Assembly (NCBI GenBank): GCA_028532985.1
Contig: JANCIK010000006.1
Span: forward strand, 3,100,001-3,164,000
Reading direction: 5' to 3'
Length of the DNA stretch: 64,000 nt
Source: Stropharia rugosoannulata
Taxonomy: Eukaryota; Basidiomycota; Agaricomycetes; Agaricales; Strophariaceae
Shown here: positions 22,210 through 31,306 of the stretch, piece by piece
Position numbering within the stretch: position 1 is the first letter of the stretch
Layout: every line of letters begins with the position of its first letter
The notes under the pieces: model-generated
Seen by the model: only the letters and a program-made list of their open reading frames with translations
The model's database searches: none
What the model was told of the DNA's origin: nothing
Program-made: the position numbers and the translations under genes

Positions 22210-25089
22210 CAAACACCGAAGAATTAGATGGCGAAGATCTTGAGGACTTTTTTCATGAGGAATTCGACAATATTGTAGATGAGTTTGCTCTTATTCCAGG
22301 TCCTGACGACTACTTGGAGGGTGAGGCAGGCCCAGGTCCTCAAACTGCTGCTTATCGCAGTAGAGTGCTGTCAATGAAGCGATTACTAGATGATGATGAT
22401 GACGATGAAAGGATTGAAGAAGAGCATCCTACTGCTGGTAGAATTCTTCGATATCAAGCAACCAGTAACCCACATATCCACACTTTGGATGGCGATGGTG
22501 ATGTTCATATGCTTCAAGAGGGAGTGGATCCCAAGTTTCATCCCTTTCATTCAGAGCTAGATTGGAAAATAGCTCAATGGGCAGTTAACGATGGGCCAGG
22601 CCATAATGCATTTGACCGATTACTTAAAATTCCTGGGGTAAGTTCAATACTACTAATACAATTGTATTTACTAACTCAAACTATCAAGGTTGTCGAAAAG
22701 CTTGGCCTCTCATACCATAATATTCGGGGTTTGCACAAGAAACTTGACTCTATGCCCGAGAAAGCAGGTGAATGGAAGACTCGCAAACTAAGATTTGCCG
22801 ATAAACCTAATGAAGTATATACTATTCGGCATCGTAATCCAATACAAGCCATCGAGTCTCTTTGGAAGGACCCCCATCTGTTGCCTATGATGAAATTTAA
22901 GCCTAAGAAGGTGTATACTAGTCCTCGTAAAGATGGGCGAATATTCAATGAAATGTGGACAGGTCAATGGTGGAGTGTTCTTCAGGTATGTTATATTCAA
23001 ATTGCAATTCTTGATATAGCAAGTTGTATTTACTTCACTTTAGAGCCGACTTCCAGTTGGAGCTACTTTAGCTCCTGTCATAATTGCTACAGACAAAACC
23101 CAGTTAACCCAGTTTTCAGGGGGAAAATCAGCCTATCCTGTTTATCTTACGATTGGAAACATCCCTAAAGCAACAAGAAGAAAGCCCTCTTCCCATGCTA
23201 CCATCCTTATAGCCTACCTTTCAGTTGACAAAATCAACCGATCACAAATGAGTGAAAATGAACACCGATCTAGAGTTCAAAGGCTTTTCCATGAATCGAT
23301 GAAAATCGTTTTAGAACCTCTCATTAAAGCTGGAAATGAGGGCATAGAAATGGCAAGCTCTGATGGTGCTACTCGTCTTGTTTTTCCTATCCTTACTTGC
23401 TATGTTGCCGACTATCCTGAACAATGTCTTGTTTCTTGTACGAAATATGGGACTTGTGTCAAATGCAAAGCAAAGGCCAATAATCTTGGAGATGAAGCAC
23501 TATCGGAGCTCAGAACTCAGCGATGGACAAAATCCACCATTGAAGAGGCCAAACTTTATTCGGGAGACAACCAGAACCAGTTTCATAAATATTGCATGTC
23601 CCATAATGTTGCAGGCAGTGTATTCAAGCCTTTTTGGGAAGACTTTCCTCTGACCGACATTCACCAGTCATTAACACCTGATGTATTACACCAGCTTTAT
23701 CAAGGGGTCCTAAAGCATCTAATCTCATGGTGTGGAAAGCTTTTACAGAAAGGAGAGCTAGATCGGAGAATTCAAAGTCTTCCACCTTCCTTTGGAGTTC
23801 GCCACTTCAAAAATGGATTTACATCTCTCTCTCAAGTAACTGGGCCTGAACGGAAAAACATGGCTAAAATTCTTCTAGGCTGCTTAGTCGGAAGTATTCC
23901 AACTCAAGCTGCCCAGGCAATTACAGCACTGCTAGACTTTATCTATATTGCCCAATATCCCACCCATGATACAACTACTTTAGAGTATTTGACCGATGCT
24001 CTGAAGCGGTTTCACCAACACAAAGCATACTTTCTCAATGTTGGTGTACGAGACAACTTCAATATCCCCAAGTTTCACTCTTTGCTGCATTATGTTGATT
24101 CTATCAAGCTCTTTGGGACAACAGACAACTATAACACTGAGATGTTTGAACGACTACACATCGACTTTGCAAAGGATGGTTGGAGAGCAAGTAATCAACG
24201 GGATGAGTTTCCTCAAATGGTTACTTGGCTTTCACGACAGGAAAAAGTTACTGGCTTTGAAGCAAATCTACAAATGAATACACCATTAAATAAACCACCA
24301 AAATCAGTCAAATCCCTTGCAAAATATCCCAATTATCCTAAAAGAATGCTTTCTCTAATCCAGGAGAAGCATAATGCTCGTGGCTTTATTCACTCACTGA
24401 AGGTCTTTATTAATGGTCTCCGGTCCCAGCCTTTATCGCAACAAGCTTTAGCTGAGGCTACTTTACCCTTTACACGAGTTGATGTCTACAACATACTTCG
24501 CTTTAGTCCTACCAGTCTTGATGACGATAATATAGGGGAAAAAGACTCAGTGAAAGCTATTCCAATATCACAACAGAACAGTTTAGGAAAATTTGATACT
24601 GTTATAGCTATGGTTAATGATAAAGCAGAGTCAACTGGGCTTATAGGTATGTAGATTATATGTTGCTATAGCACTTCTAATTCTTTTAATCAAGGCACAA
24701 GAATAGGAAGAGTAAAGGTTATTTTTACTCTTCCGAAGGTTTTGGATACTCGCTTAGGGCAACAAGATGCCCCTCACAATTGGCCAACTTCGCCATTAGC
24801 ATATATTGAGTGGTACTCACCAATACCATCCCAGCCATCTGTTTCTAATGGTAACATGTATCTAATCAAAAAGATGGAACCTTTAGCAGGTGCCAATCCG
24901 ACAGGTACTCAAGCCTGGTGCTCAATTATTCCAGTCTCAAATATTCGGCAAAGTTGCATGCTATTTCCAGTATTTCCCAAGCTTGCCCCAATGCCTAATG
25001 AATGGACATCTGATAATATACTTGATAGATGCACATCCTTTTTAATTAATAACTGGTCTAGTAAATATGCATACCAAACTATATGGTAG
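22210..25089 (+). CDS. Plavaka transposase of the inserted element
   Basis: Exons join in frame from an acidic N-terminal part (EELDGEDLEDFFHEEFD, ~22225) to NNWSSKYAYQTIW (25089). Family landmarks in order: HSELDWKIAQWAVNDGPGH, VVEKLGLSYHNIRGLHKKL, MWTGQWWSVLQ, then after the intron at ~22986-23042 SRLPVGATLAPVIIATDKTQ, SGGKSAYPVYLTIGNIPK. Next come SSDGATRLVFPILTCYVADY, a Cys pair (YGTCVKCKAKA), LTPDVLHQLYQGVLKHLISW, NTEMFERLHIDFAKDGW and a C-terminal LAYIEWYSP. The conserved Asp in the DG/DYPEQ region, the Asp of TPDVLHQL and the Glu of E.LHID fit an RNase-H-fold nuclease. No frame break is seen, so the element may be autonomous. The first exon, probably holding a C2H2 finger, is not identified. 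It is 58-59% AT, more AT-rich than the second copy at 55.8 kb. Confidence 0.85.
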
Positions 25090-25273
25090 AGCTGTACTCG
25101 GTAGTCGCTATCTTTTTATATTATATAAGCCATTCCAGCTTAGTCAGACCGGAAATAGTTGCTCGTATCGTGTCTTTCCCTTCGTAAAATATACACCTGG
25201 CAATTACTTCCTGCTTATAAGCATTCATTTTTGCAAGCTTACTCATACTGCTTTCTATTTGTTTTCTATCCCT

Positions 25274-27206
25274 ATGGCCAACACCAGAAGCACTACCTCC
25301 CAAGCGAAGTCTGGTTCCAGCAAGTCGGCAGCATCGAAAAGGAAGCCAAGAGCTTCTAACAAGGGAAAGAATTTAACTATAAATGATATACCTCAGGACA
25401 TGATACAACAGATACTCAAGCAGCATGCGAGTACTTCAAAGCAAGCTGAGGCTGAGAAAGAAGAAGGTATGTATTTGTCTCCTTGCTGAAACGATACTAA
25501 TGGGTTTGGCTAGAGATTACTGCTCGCAACAAAAGACTTATGGGCGAGGAAAACGAGAATGAAAAAGACTCTGATGGTAATGAAGAAGACAGCAATAGAG
25601 CAGCTAAACGACCAAGAGTTGACAATCTCGACAGGGAAGAACTCGACATAGGCAATCAGGTTTTTGGCAAAGCGACAAATACTAACAGGCACGATGGGGA
25701 TACTACTGACGATAGTTTGGAAGATGGGGAAAATGAAGGCAATGAAGAGGATCATGACGATGGGGTTAATGATATTCCTATGGCCAGAAATGAGGTATGT
25801 TCTCTACTAGTACTATCGGTATATGCTATACTTATTCTTCTTATCGTATATAGATTATTATTTTATCGGATTCTGAGCATAAAGTAAGCACTTTGTAGCT
25901 ATTCAATATAGAACTAACCTTGAATAATATTCTATAGTCATCGAAGAGGCTTGGGACTCGGCGATCCCAGGAGTCTGTGGCAACCTCTTTCAAGAGCTCT
26001 GCACCATCGTCAACAACCTCCTCTAAGACTTCTGCTTCGTTTTTGGAAAGTCAGAACAGTGGGTTTTCCTTGCACTCAAAGAAGGTGACGAAGCATAGTT
26101 TGCCACCATATGTTATGGATACAGCTATAGAGGCGAAGAAGTATCTTCGCTTTAACATGGTGTATAGCCCAAGCTTCTGGACTGCTGGGGTAGGTCCAGA
26201 CCGAATCGATGCTTGCTGGACAGCTTTCTGTGAAGCTGCTAAGCAAGGCAATAATACCCCCCTTGTTATCCAGGTTTCAAAGGAAAGAGCTACAAAGCCA
26301 CTCGTCATTCGCTATGTGAGTACAAGTTATATTATTTCATTTGGTTAAGTATTTTGACTAGTACTAGATCTCCTATGCTCGTTCACAATTCATGAGCTCG
26401 GTAATTACTGCTGCCAGTGCAACCCAGAATGCATATGGGCTTGGTATCAATAAGAAGAAAGATCAAGAAATTATCACCTGGCTCCTGGAAAAGGCGAAGT
26501 TCATGTACGATCAAGTCGATACAACTGTAAGTAATATTTTTTCATAATTTAACATACTAATAGGAGTATTAGGCCAAGACGACTGGAGGACAGCCATTCA
26601 AGTCAGAGAAGATGCTTCATATAATTGAAGAGTTGTGGTTCAAGACTGCAACACGAGCAAATAGTTCGACAACTCTGGTTACTCGGCAATTAGCAATAGA
26701 CAAGGCATTACCACCATCGATGTTTGCGATTACTTTAGCAGCTGTATGTTTCTATTAATGTTACTTTATCGCTAGTCTATCCTTACTCACAATTGGTTTA
26801 GATGGAGCATTCGTTACAAGAGCTCAAGGAAGGCCATGGTACAAAGAGTCGGAAGAATTTTGACGAAACGACTATTAGAGTTTTGTACAGTGCTTCTGCT
26901 ATTACTTATTACCTTGCACTACTAATCATATTGCTATAGATATAGTCGCCATATGGGTAACTGGATGGTTCTCGAGCAGAAGTCTAGTGGATGGGCTTTA
27001 AAGTGGAGGCAAGATGCTTTCCAACAGCTATGGTAGGTTTAATTTGTTCGCTGGTTTTTTCCCTTACTAATTATGTTTATAGCTCGTCAGATATGTTTAT
27101 TGGGTATGACGAAACAGATGATTTAGCAGATTTTGATTTCGGAACTTTGAATGCGACTATACCAGTACTACCAGAGGCAGAGCCAGCATTACCACTGGAT
27201 TTGTAG
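25274..27206 (+). CDS. DUF6532-type protein carried by the Plavaka element
   Basis: Starts MANTRSTTSQAKSGSSKSAA with a basic, disordered N-terminus, then an acidic run (ENEKDSDGNEEDS ... EDGENEGNEEDHDDG). The folded part follows: LPPYVMDTAIEAKKYLRFNM, SYARSQFMSSVITAASATQN (~26370-26430), FKSEKMLHIIEELWFKTATR, PPSMFAITLAAMEHSLQEL and RYSRHMGNWMVLEQ, ending LPEAEPALPLDL at 27206. The order R-S-Q-F, H-x-I-x-x-hh-x-x-x-WF, LAAxxHxLxEL, H...M is what I know as DUF6532, a family expanded in Agaricomycetes and of unknown function. Six or more short introns are used. It lies 185 bp downstream of the transposase on the same strand, so it may be a functional partner rather than random cargo. Confidence 0.7.
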
Positions 27207-27910
27207 TTCATACTATTATCTAGCCTTCTTTTATAATGCCTTCTTTTATAATCGTTCTTTTGATTCCCTGTATACTTATTTTAGATAAAAGGCGACATTT
27301 AATACACTATTTTGAGCGATTGCAGAGTCTCATAAGATCTCTAAATAGCTTTCTAAGGTTGCTAATGTGCTATAGAGAAGTATTTTAAAGATACTATGAG
27401 ATATCACAAGAGTCTTCTTTTGTACTCTTTTAGGTCTTTCTAAAGCTCTAAAAATGTTTATATTTTTTAAAAAAAGACATTATGTTGTGCCTTTATATCT
27501 TTAAGTGGGTTTATTTGTTTCTCTTAGTGTCTACAAAAGCTATTAATATGCTATATAAAGACCTTGTTTGAATCTTTTAGGATCCTTAAATATGCCTGAT
27601 AATGTATTAATGTGGTTTTTTTATATCTTTTAAATGTTTAGCAAGGTCTTTTATTATACTTTATTTGAAGCACTTGATGTCTTTTGATTGCTTCAAGAGC
27701 GCTTTAAATTACTTTTTTTTGCTTTTTTTTAAGAACTGTGATGTCTTAAAGTACACTTTTTATTGTCTTTTATTGCTTCATAAAGTCTTTTTAATGTCTT
27801 TTTAACTTTTATACCTGGAGACTTTGCTTTTTAAGTCTCCTAGAGACCCAGGTCTCCTGGGGTCTTTTTAAGTCTTTTTAAGTCTTTTTGAAAAATTAAA
27901 AGACTTTTTT
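27207..27910. repeat. Right subterminal repeat region of the Plavaka element
   Basis: No coding sequence. This is a T-rich region with many copies of words such as gtctttt, agtcttttt and aggtctcc, notably three agtctttt(t/g) units at ~27858-27892 and a palindromic gagacccaggtctc at ~27843-27856. It mirrors the left end and directly precedes the right inverted repeat. Confidence 0.6.
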
Positions 27911-27929
27911 CAAAAAAGTGTTTTTCCTG
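27911..27929 (-). repeat. Right terminal inverted repeat of the Plavaka element
   Basis: Sequence caaaaaagtgtttttcctg; its reverse complement matches the left repeat at 16163-16181 in 18 of 19 positions. It is followed by the right AT copy of the target duplication (27930-27931). Confidence 0.9.
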
Positions 27930-27931
27930 AT

Positions 27932-28689
27932 GTTCCTGCTGTGAACTTTGGGTTTACTTTGCCCAACGGCTTTGAAGACCCCATTCAGCTGTCCGAAAAA
28001 CATCATTCAGCCGCAATCAATCGCATTCGCGAGTCTGCGGGCTTCAGGCAGGTTTCAAGCCTTCAAAATGGTAAGTTCATCTGTGCAACCTTAGCATCTT
28101 TTGTCCAACATGCGTGAGCTCTCTAGCACTCTTTTCCTTCTGGAACCCGTTGGTTTATGCATATCAAAATCGCCGTGTAGAGCAAATCTTGGCAAACGAC
28201 GAAGGTCTCAAACGGAATGCTCCAGCTACCGTATATCCTACTGCCGCATGCAACATGCGGAATGTGTGCTGCTGCAAACATCGAGACACCCAGAACTGCC
28301 CCTTTAGCTGGTGTGCAATCACTGCTCTAGGGAGCTTTGACCATACAAAAGGGGGACACCTAATCCTGTGGGAGCTCAAACTTATTGTAGAGTTCCCCCA
28401 TGGATATACTATCTTGATCCCATCGGCAACTATCACCCATTCAAACAGCCCTGCTGCAGAGGGAGATGTTCGCGTCTCCGTTACGCAGTACTGTGCTGGC
28501 AGCATCCTCCGCTACGCCGATAACATGTTCAACACTGACAAGAATTTGCTCAAAAAACGGCCTGCTCTTCATGAGCAAAATGCACAGAATAAACGGAGTC
28601 GTTGGGCAGAGGCAGTTCAACTTCTATGTACCCTTGATAACTTACGTCAAAAACATTCAGTCACTAAGCTCCCAGAAATGTTTAACTGA
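27932..28689 (+). pseudogene. TET/JBP-like 2OG-Fe(II) dioxygenase gene, 3' part, catalytic core
   Basis: Exons 27932-28070 and 28127-28689 continue the frame broken at 16162: VPAVNFGFTLPNGFEDPIQL, then FWNPLVYAYQNRRVEQIL. The oxygenase core follows: CKHRDTQNCPFSWCAITALG (H-x-D iron ligands), FDHTKGGHLILWELKLIVEF, YTILIPSATITHSNSP (distal His) and EGDVRVSVTQYCAGSI (the Arg expected to bind 2-oxoglutarate). These are the defining motifs of fungal TET/JBP-like proteins, which oxidise methylated bases in DNA. Joined with the 5' part the coding length is 1,440 nt, exactly 480 codons including the stop, with no other damage. All catalytic residues remain, so inactivation is by insertion only. It ends 103 bp from the stop codon of the convergent nuclease gene. 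Confidence 0.85.
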
Positions 28690-28792
28690 ATGCTAAATAG
28701 ATTTGAAACTGTAGTACAAGTTGCGCAGTTATACATAAAATTACTGATACAAATACAAGCTAAATTAAATCAATAATGCAAGCTTGACCAAG

Positions 28793-30690
28793 TTAGGTCA
28801 AGTCAATTACTTCAGAAGAAGCTACAGTTAGGTCCATATCATCTTGAGGCGACGATGTTGTAAGGTCTATGACATCCTCCAGCTGAAGGTTCGACGTAGA
28901 GGGCAAAGATGGCCTGCTTCGCTTGGAGGAAGGAGGCTGTTCAAACGCATCATCGAGTCGGTCCAGAAGCTCGCTTTTTGCCTTGCCCTTCCCTCCCTTG
29001 TCTGCCGTATTCTTGCGCTTGCGCTTCCAGCCAGCCTCAGTCGGGGCAATGCGAAGGACTTCGTGAACAAAGTATTCATGGGGGAAAAATACGGCCGAGT
29101 CGCTCGGGCTGGAGATGTCGCCGATGCTAGGCTTCATCAACCGCATAAGCTCGGCTGTAGAGACCTGCATTTTCGGGAGCGGATCTTCTCCGTACATGCG
29201 AGCGTATTGACCTGTACGCCGCTCATAACCTAAGCGAAGGACGGTGATGCGCATGCCGTTGAGCAGGTTAAGGGAATATGAGCCCAGCATATGTTGCAAA
29301 GAAGACTGGTAAGATATTATTAGTTTAGTGAGCAGATTTTGAAAAACCAAAAACATACTGAGTATATCATTTGAAGACATAGTCCCTCCAGTATATACTG
29401 CTCAACCTTGCCCTTGAGTTCCCGCGGATCGTCCCAGTGGAAGTACTTGATGCAGTGTGCAGCAATATCCTCAACATCTGGGGTTAAAGCAGTCCAGTCG
29501 GTGTTGGTTGGCGCTCGAAAGCCGGGGGTCCACGACGTGATGGGCAGGACATAGAGTGAGATAGTCTCGTACGATGGGAATGGCTCCTCGATTTTAGACG
29601 AAAGTTTTTCATTGGCGGCTTTGCTGCCTCTGAGAAAGCCTTGAACATTGTGTCGCAGTTCGGTGCGGAGCTGACCACGCCACAGGGTTAAGAATCGCCG
29701 AAACGCAGCACGGCCATACACCAAGAAAGCCTCGCGAAGCATATCCCCAAATCCGCATCGCGCAAGGGCGAAAGCCGTGTGTTGACCAAAGCCCTCGATG
29801 CCTTTGTGGTAGTCTCCGCCGCAAAGTAAAGCGATGAGAAGGGCGCCGCCCTTGGAGAGTGGCAGGCCGGGATGTTGTGAAGGGGAACCGATGTCGTAGA
29901 AGTTGTACTCATCGTCAGATGAAGCACGATCGCCTGGAGTTCTAAGGAATGGGCATGAAGTCATGGTTAGCTGAACAAGGTGAGAAGGAGAAATGGCTCA
30001 CTTTTTAAGAATTACACCCGACCCAAAGACGCAAGTATCACTGTCACTGGTGATAATCCCGTCAATCAATCCGTGCTCTTGGAATGCTGCTAGTTCAGCT
30101 TCGGCTTCACCTGGAGCCTGTAAAATCAGGTTAGTACAAAATGTTTTAGCCTCTTGAGCGCCTACATACCTGATGGGCTTCATACCCAAATGCCCTGATC
30201 AAACTAACGGCTGGTATTTCCCATGAGATGGGCCGATGAACCATGCGACGATTCCGTTTGATAGTTTGGCGAGCAGGGCCATCAAACACAAAAATGAATA
30301 CAATTGGCATCTTGAGAAGCTCGGTTAAGCGCTTGAAGAAGATGTAGAAGGCGCCTGCTGGATAGTTTTGACCAGAGTGCGCACTTCGCGTTCGCCTGTT
30401 GTGTGCTGCACTGCAGCACTCGCCTATCCACGCTCTAGTAGAAGTGAATAATGGATATGTAATTTGCAGAGCAAAGACGTACCCCATGTCAACCCCCAAT
30501 GTCAAGACTTTGCGCCTCGCAGCTGTCTGGCCCTCTGCATCAGCCTGCTTCCGATGCTCGAACGCGCATACGTTAAGCGATTGAGAGAGCCTGAGCGGTT
30601 TGAGGATCTGGGTGGGGGATCATAGTTAGAGGAGAGCACAGCAGGAGATAAAGGAGGGAAGCTTACCTGCCATAGATTCACAACTCCCAT
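28793..30690 (-). CDS. XPG/Rad2-superfamily nuclease, GEN1/Yen1-like
   Basis: Begins MGVVNLWQ, the canonical start of the XPG N-region, and splices to ILKPLRLSQSL and TLGVDMGAWIGECC. Later motifs: FVFDGP (Asp), APGEAEAELAAFQ (the two Glu), TSDSDTCVFG (the two Asp), and GGDYHKGIEGFG, where the Asp is followed by the helix-two-turn-helix DNA-binding element. The full metal-binding set of structure-specific nucleases is therefore present. The C-terminal part is basic (GWKRKRKNTADKGGKGK) with two acidic EVIDLT/DVIDLTTSSP motifs that look like SUMO-interaction sequences. GEN1/Yen1 cut Holliday junctions and flaps during DNA repair in the nucleus; architecture fits them better than FEN1 (no PCNA motif seen) or XPG (no long spacer). 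Six or more introns. It ends tail to tail with the TET/JBP-like gene. Confidence 0.85.
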
Positions 30691-31306
30691 GGCTGAGAGA
30701 ATGCATATTGAGAGAGAGATAGCGAGGAGGACGTGGAGGACATCGATTTTATATGTCGGTGGGGCCAGTAAAACATTGCTGCGGGTGTTTCACACTCATT
30801 CAGTGGGTCGTCTGGGTCGTCTGGGTCATCATCGGGTCGCGTCTGTTCGGGTCGCTTCTGTTCTGTGGGTGGGCGAGCGGCGAGGTGGGCTGGGGCTGGG
30901 GGTGGGGTGGGCAGCGTGAATGGGTCACGTCTGTTGGGTGGGCGAGCGGCGAGGTGGGCGGGTGTGTGACTGACTCGATGAATTCCATGAGCAGCTGAGT
31001 GGCTAGGGCTGAGTGGCTAGCCGGCGGCGGCAGCAGGTTGGCAATGACGTCGTCGAGTTGGGTGGGCACGGGACCTGGCATTCGGTCAAATCAGTCTGAA
31101 ATCGGTCGCTCAGTGTAAATCGGTGGGGTTGACCGAAATCGGTCCTCCCTGGGAATGACCTAGTAGCCACTTCTTCTTTTCCAACCCGATCGATGTGTAT
31201 TATGTAATTGAGGACTTTAATTTCGCCTAATCATTTGCTAATCATCGTGTGGGCTATAAGAAGGCTATTTCTATTGTCGAGCCTTCGATTCACCCTCATT
31301 TAAAAT
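30691..31306. repeat. GC-rich promoter region with imperfect tandem repeats
   Basis: Divergent promoter space between the nuclease and M1 aminopeptidase genes. A ~69-bp tandem duplication has its core (gggtgggcgagcggcgaggt) at about 30867 and 30936. A smaller duplication of ctgagtggctag lies at ~30995-31020, and three copies of an aaatcggt word occur at 31085-31145. Composition is sharply GC-rich compared with the flanks. No coding sequence. Confidence 0.65.

Larger units (their letters stand above)
16163..27929. mobile_element. Plavaka-type DNA transposon (11.8 kb), inserted in a TET/JBP-like gene
   Basis: Both ends carry a 19-bp inverted repeat (16163-16181 and 27911-27929, 18 of 19 matching), flanked by an AT dinucleotide on each side that fits a 2-bp target duplication. 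Inside are an F-box/LRR-like gene and a 2OG-oxygenase-like gene on the minus strand. A small coiled-coil gene, a Plavaka transposase and a DUF6532-type gene lie on the plus strand. The ends contain AT-rich subterminal repeats built around aggtct and agtcttttt. Excising the element plus one AT (11,769 nt) rejoins the host codons CAT and GTT in frame. The near-identical termini, apparently intact transposase and undamaged host exons point to a recent insertion. Superfamily assignment rests on the transposase. I do not know the published target-site size for Plavaka. Confidence 0.88.

Noticed and set aside
16161..27931. Placing the element ends at the outer ATCAGG...CCTGAT with no target duplication
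   Set aside because: That choice shifts the host frame after excision, whereas a 2-bp AT duplication restores it exactly.
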